The position numbers and the translations under genes are program-made. The notes below the pieces were generated by a model, which was not told where the DNA came from, did no database searches, and was given only the letters and a program-made list of their open reading frames with translations. 64,000 nucleotides of DNA from Rachicladosporium sp. CCFEE 5018 (Eukaryota > Ascomycota > Dothideomycetes > Cladosporiales > Cladosporiaceae): positions 2,271,732 through 2,335,731 of the forward strand of contig KZ111140.1 in assembly GCA_002077045.2 (NCBI GenBank). Direction: 5' to 3'. This document shows positions 10,964 to 21,279 of the stretch, one piece after another. Positions within the stretch are counted from its first letter, which is position 1. Each line of letters starts with the position of its first letter.

Positions 10964-11851
10964 CTACCAGCCGCCATACTTAGTGCTCGTGCTGCAGGCG
11001 CTCTCAGTGGTATAGACCACGGTCGTCAAAGGCTGGGTCTCGGTGCATGGGAATGATGTTGGTACTTCGGTCATGGCCGTGGTAAGGGCGTAGCCGGTCG
11101 AGGTCTGCGGGAACGTCAGCATGAACGGTATGCGAGAGACAAGCTTGGAGCTGTCACCTTCGTGGTCAGGCCCTGCGAAGTCTCCTTGACTGGCACAACC
11201 TTGACTGTCGTCTCAGTATTGGCACCAGTGGCGGTGCTCGTGAAAGTCGAGATCGCGGTGTACGTCCGTGTCTCCATTCGTACCTCGGCGTACGGGATTG
11301 TCTGATAAATGGTCGCTATACTAGACGTAGCTGAGGGGCGCATGCCATCAGCACAAGCTCGGGGAGGGTTGACTCTGTACATATCGACGTACAGTATGTC
11401 ACAGGCACAAGACTCGTGGCGACTGAAGTGCTTGAGCCGGTGAATATTGAGGTATATGGCACCGTGAGGATTTCCTGGTATGCCCAGTCAGCAGATTGAC
11501 AGGTGCAGTATTGTATAGCAGCCCCAGATTGCTCACAGTCAATGTCGAAGTCGAGATGATCGTGCTAACGTAGCTTGAGGTGATGATAGATGTGAATGGT
11601 GCAGAGTAGGTCGTTTGGCTGGTGATAGTGGAAGGTGTGTATGTAGTGATAATGGTCTCGCCAGTGGAAGTCCAGGATTTGGTCTCCAAAGAGCATGTCG
11701 TGACGGGCGTGGTCGCGGCTGCAGTGCTGGAGGTTCCCCATCCACTAGAGGTAGTAGATGACCCGTAGCCGGCTGGGCTGCCAGGTAGAGCACTGCCGAA
11801 GGTGCTGAGGCCAATTGTTGCGAAGGTGGCGAGCTTTACGAAGTGATACAT
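10964..11851 (-). CDS. Small secreted Ser/Thr-rich protein (paralogue B)
   Basis: Exons 11851-11537, 11474-11393, 11330-11158 and 11104-10964 give 236 aa; all junctions keep frame with GT donors and AG acceptors. A signal peptide (residues 1 to about 20, ending FGSALP) leads to a Gly/Ser segment and a long Ser/Thr/Tyr-rich domain with TYTP, VPYT and TTV-type units and scattered cysteines; the tail ends KYGGW. Exon 1 ends ACT|GTGAGC and exon 2 opens GAAATC, the same arrangement as in the neighbouring 8810-9450 gene, and both begin exon 2 with an ExxTVPYT motif, so the two look like diverged tandem paralogues. Probably O-glycosylated and extracellular. No enzymatic motif seen. Confidence 0.72.
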
Positions 11852-13197
11852 GATGGCTGACAGATAAAGCAGTTGAACGGTGGGTGTTGTGTACTAAAGC
11901 TGATTTGGACTTTGATGGTGAAAGTGTCTACTGACCGACCAGACTTACCGAGCAATGCGCGTTGCTTTATACTCCAATGTCAGCCATCGGGTAGTGCTCC
12001 TCTTGGGTCTCGAGTGGGTGCTATGGGATCCACTGTTGCTTTTACGATGATACTCGTCGGATGCTGTGCAAGCAGTGCCCTCTCCCGTTCACGTGCGTCG
12101 ACAGTCATCGAAAGCATGCGGTGGGGACCATGTTGCGATACAAAGCAGGTCCGAGAGCTTAGGATGCTGTGGCCCATCCTAAGTGCAGTGTGTCTGCGCA
12201 GAACAGGTACGATCGGCCTCAACGCAAGACCAATGCAATGCAGCTTACTTCTGCATGCGGGTCATGTCTGTACCGTGTCAGTCTGCTACCGATTTTGGCA
12301 AGGCATCCCTCGAGTAAGGTATGTCAATAGAAGCCTACAACAGGAAGGTTAGCAGAGCCGACACCCTTGACGACAGATATCAGATGGAGACGTGAAGGAC
12401 CTCTCATCAAGGTCGTGTCCGGGGTACAGAGGAAAAGTTTTACCATAGGAAAGTCCGCTCACCACGCGGTCGACGGCACAAGGACGCATGACACCCTCAC
12501 TGGCGAAGATCCGACGCATGTTCTGATCCCGAACCCAGGAAATGAACATACCTTAGCCTTACCGGAAGCAGGAAGTAAAGCAGTTCCTAGGAACAGCTCA
12601 TCGTGAGGATACGGTGGCGGCTCACGCTGTGCTCTGAGCTAGCTTCGCAGTCGGGTGTCGTTGGTGACACAGGTGTCTAGAGTGCGCGGAAGTCGAAGAA
12701 TTACGCAGTGCTACTTGGAGTCGTGCGTCGGGTTCCCAGAGTACGATCTTGCGGTTCTACGACCTGCCGACCTACAGCAGCGCAATGCATCGGCGGGCCT
12801 GCGTCGTTCCCGTAGTAAAGTCAAGTCGTGAGACAGTGTGAGTGGAGGCAGGACGTGAAGGCACATATCGTGGCAGTCCACTCGGAGACAACGATTCGAG
12901 CACGAGCGGTTCGATATCCCAATTCATCGCGGTGCCTTGTTCGGGATGGTCATGTTGCGCATGCTCGTGGTGACACCGCATCATGTACGTGTTGATGAAA
13001 GAAGAGAGGAGCATTTGCGAGCGTGGATGTCCACTGAAGCCCCTTGGCTTGGCACCGGTGTGGCTTCAACGTCGCTCTCACGTGCTGGTCGTGAGATCAG
13101 TCCAACAACACAGCAGTCCCTTAGCGCGTGTGTTGCAGTGGCTGCTCACTAGAATTCGAATCTCACCAGGTGCTGCTCTTCGACCCTCCCCGCCATC
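11852..13197. other. Gene-poor interval
   Basis: About 1.35 kb between the start of secreted paralogue B and the p24 gene. Frames of 60-160 codons exist but have no recognisable content or codon pattern. No RNA gene seen. A tRNA B-box-like string near 13153 (attcgaatc) lacks stems. Confidence 0.35.
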
Positions 13198-13953
13198 ATG
13201 CTGGCACCAATGGCGATGCTGAGCCTGATCGGCGCCCTCCTATCCTTCACCTCCGCGACAGCCCTCACATACAAGCTCGCGCCGAACGAGAAGGAGTGCT
13301 TCTACACATACGTGACCAAGCCGGGATCGAAAATAGCTTTCTACTTCGCGGTACAGAGCGGAGGGTCATTCGACGGTGCGTCACGTGTTGATCGAGAGCA
13401 TGTTGGTCGCATAGACTAATCCGAATTGTGCAGTTGACTATGCAGTGTATGGACCCGGCAAGGAAGTGGGCAAGGACAAGATCATACTAGATGGCGAGAA
13501 GGAGCGGCAGGGAGACTACGTCTTCACCGCGAACGATGCTGGGGAGTACAGGTTCTGTTTCGACAACTCGGTGTCAACCTTCTCGGACAAGGTTGTGGAC
13601 TTTGAGATTGCCGTAAGTCATAAGAGACTGCATTCCTCCGGATCACGGCTAACAGCTCACAGGTCGAGGACGAGCCCCGAGCAAGCCTTCCACAAAAGTC
13701 AGGTGCTTCGCCAGAACAGTTAAGCGGCGTGGAAGAGACAGTACTCAGACTCTCGGGCCAGATCTCGACGTTGACACGACAGCAGAAGTATTTCCGCACA
13801 CGCGAGAACCGCAACTTCAGCACGGTCAGAAGTACGGAAAAGAGGATCTTCAACTTCAGCTTGATGGAGAGTGGGCTGATGGTGGGTATGGCATGCCTGC
13901 AGGTGTTCGTCGTGCGGATGTTCTTCACCGGCGGGAGGAAAGGATACGTGTGA
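13198..13953 (+). CDS. p24 family cargo receptor (emp24/gp25L/Erp)
   Basis: Type I membrane protein of COPI/COPII vesicles that sorts cargo between ER and Golgi. Exons 13198-13375, 13434-13612 and 13663-13953 (introns 58 and 50 bp) give 215 aa, the normal p24 length. Visible parts: signal peptide (residues 1-23), GOLD domain opening LAPNEKECFYTYV with the paired cysteines (second in YRFCFDNS), a coiled-coil segment around residues 140-180 containing the typical RTRENRNFSTVRSTEKRIF, one transmembrane span near the end and a short cytosolic tail. Which p24 subfamily it belongs to is not settled from sequence alone. It is convergent with the EthD gene, only 39 bp away. Confidence 0.92.
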
Positions 13954-13992
13954 AGCGATGGCATGTAAGCTGGACGAATCTACGGCCGACAC

Positions 13993-14592
13993 TCAGCCTA
14001 TCTTGACGCCATCTTCGATCACCATGTATCTGCAGACATCATGTCAGCGACACGCACTTACCGCAAGGAGGACATGTACGCACTCATCGCCGACCATCAT
14101 CCTCATCTCGTCCTCAACCATGAAGTTGTCATGGTCTGGCGTCAGAGCCTTGCTTGCAGGGTCATACCTCACCTTGTCAGTACAACGACTCGAACACTAA
14201 GACAAGAGCGGAGATAATCACATGAAGCGCGCAAAGTCTTTATAGTCCTTGAATACGAATGTGCAAATAGCATCGTAATCAAGCATGTTCGCCTTGCGGT
14301 GCAACATATCCTGTATTATCGTCCGGTCTCGTTGGAGGCAGTACGTCTATCATGCCACTATACTAAGTCACTGCCTTACCTTGCGCGAGCTTCACACTAA
14401 TTCGAGACATACGAGACTGTAGGTGATTACGTTGTGCTTCTGCAACACTGGGGCTGCCATCTGGGCATGCTTGTGGTTGTAGTGCTCAATGAAGTCTGCA
14501 TCGCTCATGCCGGGCTTCTTCTTGACGAGGATCGTGGCCTTGACAACTTTGCGGAAGCCGATAGTGCTGGAATAGCCCGCCTCGAGGACCAT
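13993..14592 (-). CDS. EthD-domain protein
   Basis: Four short exons, 14592-14413, 14310-14222, 14167-14084 and 14029-13993, give 129 aa, the normal size of a single EthD (ferredoxin-like, dimeric alpha/beta barrel) domain. Conserved features are the opening TILVKKKPGMSDADFIEHY, the HxHAQMAAPVLQKH segment and the later FVFKDYKDFARFM, with an acidic C-terminus VGDEYMVIEDG. EthD proteins in fungi include dehydratases and cyclases of polyketide pathways and many of unknown role. There is no polyketide synthase in this window, so no pathway is inferred. The junctions were chosen because they restore the frame; the third (GA|GTGCGT) is well supported by the final short exon. Confidence 0.8.
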
Positions 14593-15016
14593 GTTGTCGG
14601 TGAGGCTTGATGACCACGTAGATGGTCAGGCGCAAAGTGAAAGGCTATCCTGGGTCTGTACCAGTTCGCAGTACGTACGCGGAGGCACGCCCGCGAGTTC
14701 TTCGGACTGATGTATGACATCTCCCAGCAAAGCATGTGCGATCCTCTCATCTTCCGTTTCCATGAGGCAGATGTCCATGATTTGCAACATTCAGAGAGTC
14801 GCCCATTATACGCTGCTTACAGATTATGTTGCTATGGGCATATCTTGAAGCGAGCTTGCTGGAAATGGACCTCCAGTCAGATATCGGCTATGCTGATGCC
14901 TATGAGCGCGTACTGTTTGGCTCGGCAGATCTCTCGTGTTTCCTATTTCTTGTCTTTCCTTCCTGCTCTCTGTCTTCGCGTCTACTCACACTAATGTCAC
15001 ACTGTGACCGCCGCCT
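14593..15016. promoter_or_regulatory. Divergent intergenic region EthD / ceramidase-like
   Basis: A 424 bp spacer between two divergent start codons. It is pyrimidine-rich just before 15017 (ttcctgctctctgtcttcgc). No defined operator recognised. Confidence 0.35.
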
Positions 15017-16457
15017 ATGCCTCCCACGACCCGCAGTCGCGCAGCGCAAACAAAAGCTTACTTACCACCGGGTCAGGGCGACGCGTCTTCCAACGATGCC
15101 ACTTTCCTGACGAATGACACCACATGGGCGAAGAGAAAGAGAGTGCCGAACGAGCCACAGAGTATACCCAGATTTGCAATCGATCTCAGTCAGCCGCCCG
15201 AGCAGCGGTACACCGAAGTATGCGCGGCATTCAAGGACGAGATGCTAGGCCTGCGGGAGCTCTTTGACGAGGTGGTCGGGTCCATGCTACCGTTCCTACC
15301 GAGCACGCTGTTGAAGTGGATTTGCTGGTTACTACTGCGAGGCGTGTATGATGCAGAGGAGACCGCGGAATTGAAGGTATCGAAACAAGCATCGCTCCTT
15401 GCCGGGCTGCTACTGACGGCAGCAGGGCATCTCTGTTGTCACGGGGATTGAGATGTATCTTCTGGTCTGCTTTAATGTCATCCTAGACCTCTTGATGGGT
15501 TGCACTAGCGGTGGCGCGCTGATTCATGACGACACGGCAGGCGCTCACAATACCACGAGAATGGTGCACTTTCGTACGCTAGACTGGGGAATGCCTTCGC
15601 TGCGTCATGTCATTGTTCAGCTGGATTACAGACTTCATGCCGATGGAGAGATCATCGCAAGCAGTATCACCTACGCCGGATTCGTCGGAGTATTGACGGG
15701 AGTCCGAAAGGACCTCAGCATGAGCCTGAACTTCAGAGGCGTGCGAAACAACGCGCATAGTCTTATGGCCAACCTGAGATACTGCTGGCACATGCTGTTG
15801 GTACTTCTGGGCTTGCGACGAAGCGTTAGCAGCATTCTGCGTGGCGTCTTGCTTCCGCAAGACGGAGCCTCGGGATCAGGCGGAGTGTTTCATGCTATAC
15901 ATCGAACACCTGTTCAACCAGGCTACAAGCAGATCGTGGCGATGCTATCGAGTTCCTCTAGCGGCTTACACACATCGCCGTGCTACCTTTGTGTCTCTGA
16001 CGGGCGAGAGACGACGGTGATTGAGCGAGACATCAGTGATGCCAAAGTCCGTCCGAGCCCAGAACTTGTCGTCGTGACAAATGCTGATAGCGAAGGCTCG
16101 GACTCCTTGGTACCCTCACAGCAGAGCAAGAAGCCTTCTAGCCAGGCTCTCACGGATCTTCTGGATGATGCCAAAGACAGGACCCAGTGCGCTGAGTATA
16201 ACTACCAGAAACTGCTGCAACAGCGAGAAGGACAGGCCTCGCCAGGTTCGACTGCCAAGGCACCGAATGCTACTTTTGTAAAGCTACCCAGTGTAGATGA
16301 CATCGTCGACCTGGTTCAGATGTACCCAACGACTAACGAGTGCACCCACTTTGCTGCTGTACTCGATCCAGCGGAAGGCAAGATAGCTTGGGCTAGATCA
16401 TGGCAGCGGCCTGTTGGTGCCAAGTGGATCAGAGCTCATATGACTGATGGCAGATGA
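15017..16457 (+). CDS. Acid ceramidase / NAAA-like amidohydrolase
   Basis: Exons 15017-15376 and 15426-16457 (49 bp intron) give 463 aa. The second exon carries the N-terminal-nucleophile hydrolase signature: the presumed nucleophile Cys146 in MGCTSGGAL, then a TLDWGMPSLR motif that resembles the NLDW-type motif of acid ceramidase and N-acylethanolamine amidase. The first 120 residues look like the NAAA-beta-type propeptide region, which in the family is released when the cysteine becomes N-terminal. The likely reaction is hydrolysis of a fatty amide such as ceramide or N-acylethanolamine. I see no clear cleavable signal peptide at the chosen start (MPPTTRSRAAQTK), so localisation is open. 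Family call fairly firm; substrate is inference. Confidence 0.78.
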
Positions 16458-17041
16458 GCATCGTGATGGACCAGCAGACCTGTTATAAACCTGCGCCATG
16501 TTAATCTTGGCTTCCTGGGAGTCTGAATTGACCCCGTGCTGCTATCGCTGCCACCAGCAGTGCAACGATCGTACCGCGCCGATGAGGACAAGTCATAAGT
16601 TCCTGACGTCCACTGTGCAAGATTCGGCGCTGTTCGGTACAGCAGCGGGACTCTACTATCCAGGTACAAGTCGCTGCGGCAGCTGCGAGGAAGGTCTACA
16701 CGATTACAAAAGTGGACTTGGACTGCCGATTTGTTCAACGGCTGGCCACACAAGCGCCTGGCAAACAACTCTCACGCTCCACGTAGGCTCGAGTCCGTAC
16801 ATGCACTGCGAGCGACAAACATGTCGGTTTGCTGCAGCACACCGCTGGTCTACTTGAGCCAGCTGCGCTCTTTGCAACACCACATCGACCACTCATTGGC
16901 TTCAAGAACAACTTCAACTTAACCCGAGTCCAAGACAGAGCTGTGATACGGCCGTGTCAGGAGGAGACCAGAAGACTGTGTGCTTCAGAGCCACATACCC
17001 GGTGCGACATCGACTACTTCAAGACGTCCTTGATCGCTACT
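16458..17041. other. Spacer upstream of a secreted-protein gene
   Basis: A 584 bp spacer. An open frame continues upstream of 17042 to 16829, but the signal peptide at 17042 makes the upstream part unlikely to be translated. No element recognised. Confidence 0.35.
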
Positions 17042-18278
17042 ATGGCGCCTGTTTCGTGCTCATGGCGCTTTTTCGATCTCCTGTTCATACTCCTGTTGTG
17101 CTCCGGGATGATCAGCGTCACATCCGCCCGCGCCCTCGGTCGATATAATGACCTTACTTCAACACCCTCCGCGCGATCCAGCTTTGGTGGTACCGCGGAG
17201 AACGTGACTGCGACCTATGCATTCGGCGAGGACGATGGCGCCTCTCAGCTTGGTCTCTATCAGCCGAACAGAGGCCTGAGGCGACGCGCTGGACTAAAGC
17301 CGCCGATTGCTCTCACCGCTAGTGAGCTCACTGCCCAGGCTAGCAAAGGCTGCAACCTGCTCTACATGATGGCGGCTTCCGCGGACGACGCTTTGATCCG
17401 TATGCAACGCAACCCGGCATCAAAGGGCTTGCTGTCTTCGCAGAGCATATTCACAAATGCCGGAGATTTGAAAACCAGGGGAGGATGGTCGGATAAGAAA
17501 CCTGGCATGACATTGGCGAACTGGGCTTACGCTGGTATACCTAAGATAGTGGAAGAGCTCAAGATCAAGACTACGGACGACAAGGCCAACCTCAACGTAC
17601 AACTCACGCAGGACCAGCAGGTGAATGGCTACGCGGTATCATCCTTCCGACGCCGAGAAGTGACTTTGATAACCATTCAGATCTGACGCTTCACAGATCT
17701 CCAAAGGGACGTACAACCAATTCATGAACATCCAGCTGGGGCTCGTCATACCGTACTACATCTATTCACCCCAACACGAGATGAAGGTCAACAGTATACA
17801 GGGTAAGGCTGTCGACCTCTCGCGATACTCCGATGTGCTCTTCCTATACTGGAAGAAGCTCTGTGGCCGTACGACTACTTCTGTGTGCCCGCTCAAATAC
17901 TTCCTGTTCTTGAACATCGAAAACCAGCAGACTTGGGCCACTGTGCTGAACGTCCTGGGCAGCAAGAAATTGACGGAGTGGCCTGGGGTGATGTTCGACA
18001 TGAATTCGGACGAAGGAAAGGCATTGCTAGCGACACAGATTGGTAACCCACTGGCATGGTTCCTTATACAACACAAGGCAGCCCTAGGGAATCAGATCGT
18101 GACGAAGGTACTACAATTTGTTGCTCGTCTGATTTTCTCGATGGCTGCTAAAGCTACACAGGTCCGAGTATTCAAGAATACGGGCGCCACGAGCCGAGAC
18201 ACCGACACCCCATATCCGAACCTCTTCTTCTACACGGGAGACGCGCCAAAAGATAACCATTGCAGTCCTTCGGACTGA
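17042..18278 (+). CDS. Secreted or membrane-targeted protein of unknown family (391 aa)
   Basis: Exons 17042-17635 and 17697-18278 (61 bp intron, phase 0). The start at 17042 was chosen because a strong hydrophobic signal sequence follows at once (FFDLLFILLLCSGMISV, residues about 10-26, then an ASAR-like cleavage region). The mature part is mixed, with few cysteines and no repeats; segments such as GCNLLYMMAASADDALIRM and a C-terminal YPNLFFYTGDAP suggest a folded domain. A second acceptor 16 bp earlier would give an immediate stop, which supports the later one. I do not recognise the family and assign no function. It could be an extracellular protein of host or substrate interaction, but nothing shows that. 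Confidence 0.7.
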
Positions 18279-18630
18279 TGCTGTTGTCCAAAGGTGTAGG
18301 CGTTGGCAATTCGTATCTGTTGGAATGCTGTGTTTGAAGCTCACGTCATAAGATTCATGGAGGATTGTTGCATGCCTGATGGTTGGCAAGCCCACAGCAG
18401 AGTGTACGATCACGAGCAGTGGGCTTTACAAGTACAGTATGCAGCATGCATGTACATATAGCGACTCCATGCTGCCAAGGCTCTCGCTCCGTGACTCTCG
18501 GACTGACCCAAGTCCGCTACGACCTTGGGTACATAGAGACAATGCAGCACCTCTTTTCTATCGCTCTCCCTCGTTCACTGCTCATTCTCATGTCTGACAG
18601 GTAGTGTAATTGCACTCTCAAGGAGCCACG
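18279..18630. other. Spacer
   Basis: A 352 bp interval before the IlvD-type gene. Nothing recognised. Confidence 0.3.
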
Positions 18631-20610
18631 ATGATTGATCCGGCGCCCGAGTCAGACCGAAACAGCGGAGCTGTTCCCGGACAGTCGGACTACGACTTGA
18701 CCAAGGACATCTCGACGGGGCAGAATGGCCTCCGGCAGGGTCTGACATCGTATGGCGATGCGCATTTCTCACTCTTTCTGCGGAAAGTGTTCATCAAGGC
18801 CGCGGGCTATAGCGAAGACGCGTTGTCACGGCCGATTGTAGGTATCATCAACACATACTCGAGCTTCAATCCTTGTCATGGTAAGTAGCGATCTTCGTTG
18901 TTCACTCTATGCGCCTTCATTTCCGTCCCTAATCGTCACTCCGTATCTAACAGTCAATGCCAAAAGGTAATGTTCCCCAGCTCATAGAAGCTGTCAAGCG
19001 AGGTGTCCATCTCAATGGCGGACTTGCTATGGAGTTCCCAACGATCAGTGTCCATGAAAGCTTCGCCAGCCCTACGAGCATGTATCTACGCAATCTTATG
19101 AGTATGGATACGGAAGAGATGATCAACGCCCAGCCTGTCGATTCAGTAGTCATGATCGGAGGTCAGTGTTCCCCTTACCAAGATAGATTGCGACTGACCG
19201 AACGTAGGATGTGACAAGACTACGCCCGCTCAGCTCATGGGTGGCATCTCAGCGAACAAGCCTATCATCTCCCTAGTCACTGGGCCAATGATGCCCGGCA
19301 GCCATAGAGGCACTCGGGTTGGTGCATGCACGGACTGCCGCAACAATTGGGCAGCGTTCCGAGCTGGCAAGATCGACATCGAGGAGATCTCTGCGATCAA
19401 CGAGGAACTTGGACCTACCGTAGGTACTTGTGGCGTCATGGGTACAGCGAGCACCATGGCGTGTATCCTAGCCGCACTGGGTATGATGCCGCTGAAGGGT
19501 GCGACCGCAGCTGCAGTCAGTGCTGCGCGCATCCGCATCGCCGAGGAGACTGGTGGATACGCTGTGAATGCTGCGACAAAGAAGATCAAGCCGCAGGATG
19601 TGCTTACACGAGAGTCGTTTATCAATGCCATCACCGTGCTTCAAGCGATTGGCGGGTCGACGAACGCCATCGTGCATATCATGGCGATCATCAATCGGCA
19701 TCCTGCTATTGCCGGCTCAATCTTGCTTGATACCATCGATGAGATCGGACGCAAGACTCCTCTTCTGGTCGATCTGAAGCCGAGTGGCGACAACTACATG
19801 ACCGACTTCCATAATGCCGGTGGCATGCCTGCGCTTTTGCATGCACTCAAGCCGCTGCTGCATCTCGAGGCAAAGACAGTAACAGGCCAGAGTTTCGGAG
19901 AACTTCTTGCGCAAACGAAGTATGTTCCGGTACCGCAAGATCACCCTACGAATTGCATTCGACCACTCGACAACCCACTATACCCGGCATCGTCGCTCAT
20001 CGTCCTGAGTGGCAATCTCGCTCCAGGCAAGGCCGTTATGAAAGCCAGCGCATCGAAAGATCGTCGTCTACTGAAACACAAGGGTGGCGCAGTGGTATTC
20101 TTCAACACAGCCGACATGGCACTTCGAATCGACAGTCCAGATCTCCAGGTCGACAAGGACAGCGTACTAGTTCTGCAGAGCATCGGGCCCATAGGTAACC
20201 CAGGTATGCCTGAAGCAGGCATGATTCCCATACCACGCAAGCTTGCGGCTCGAGGTGTGACCGACATGCTCAGAATCTCGGATGGTAGGATGTCGGGTAC
20301 TGCAGGCGGGACTATCGTGCTTCATGTCTCGCCTGAGTCGGCTATGCCAGACTCGCCACTTGGGATCATTCGAGACGGGGACATCATCGAATGCGATGCA
20401 GATGCCCGCGTGCTGAAAGTGCATCTGAGCAACGAAGAGATCGACAAGCGCATTGCCCAAAGGAAGGAAAAGAATGACGAGAGTTCTCCATGGGTCGACA
20501 GGACTCGCATGCGAGGCTATCGCGGGCTATACATGCGCTCAGTGAACCAAGCAGAGCAAGGCGCCGACTTCGACTTCTTGACAGCGGCCGGTCCTGCGTC
20601 GGCCAGTTGA
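18631..20610 (+). CDS. IlvD/Edd family dehydratase (sugar-acid or dihydroxy-acid dehydratase)
   Basis: Exons 18631-18880, 18967-19161 and 19208-20610 (introns 86 and 46 bp) give 615 aa, normal for the family. The iron-sulfur cluster cysteines are present at Cys82 (NPCHG), Cys150 (GGCDKTTPA) and Cys223 (GTCGVMGTAST), and the C-terminal RISDGRMSGTAGGT loop is intact. These enzymes dehydrate 2,3-dihydroxy acids: dihydroxy-acid dehydratase makes branched-chain keto acids, while close paralogues dehydrate arabinonate, xylonate or gluconate. The N-terminus (MIDPAPESDRNSG) does not look like a mitochondrial presequence, and the VGACTDCRNNW segment is reminiscent of the sugar-acid branch, so I lean to a non-biosynthetic paralogue. 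Substrate is inference. Confidence 0.9.
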
Positions 20611-21279
20611 GATAATTGCAGCTGTACAAACCGATCGTGTTCTCTCGACTGCCTCTTTCGCTGCTTGTTCCAGCATCTGCTTCTCAAATGTGTGACATCT
20701 CCGCCTCGAGTATCTACTCCGGGTGTGGTGGGCTCACACTCCTGGCTTACGTAAGGTAATCTCGCGGTTGACGACGTATGTCGCGTTCTCGACCACCAAG
20801 TTGCGATCCTTCATTCACCAATGCACAACATCGAAGTCGCAGTCTATTCGTTTTCTCGGCCTGACTTCGCCTTGAAGACTCCTTTGCGTCGTCAGAACTG
20901 CTTCCCACCGATGAGCGCATGCCTTGACGCAAACGCCAAGTCTGCACTCCGCGCCCAAAGCGATCAGCCTCCGTCTTGACTTCGGCGCGTCCTCTTGCAG
21001 CGTCTCCATCTACCTCCACGAGCCGCTTGCAATCTATCTCGTTCATCATCTGGTCCTTCCTTCGCGGGATTCCCGCGATGATCTCCACGGCCCTGCGTCC
21101 ATCACGGTCCTTTCACCTACTCTTCTACGGTGGCGCATACCGTCGCTCCGTCTGCCGTACAGTGCCATGGCCGGCAGCATGACCTGTCTGTGCGATTCGA
21201 AACTATTAGTATATGTACGATCTAGCCCGTAGGTAGGTGGCAGTAATCTTGTTGAGCCTCTTCTTGTATTCTCGCGATC
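20611..21279. promoter_or_regulatory. Upstream region of the GH3 gene
   Basis: A 669 bp interval. An A/T-rich patch around 21205-21215 (attagtatatg) lies about 65-75 bp before the GH3 start and could be a TATA-like element. No CreA or XlnR site is claimed. Confidence 0.3.

Noticed and set aside
13150..13165. A tRNA B-box-like string (attcgaatc)
   Set aside because: No acceptor, D or anticodon stems can be formed around it, so I do not call a tRNA.
13993..16457. EthD gene and neighbours as a polyketide cluster
   Set aside because: No synthase, tailoring oxidase or transporter set nearby; a lone EthD domain is not enough.
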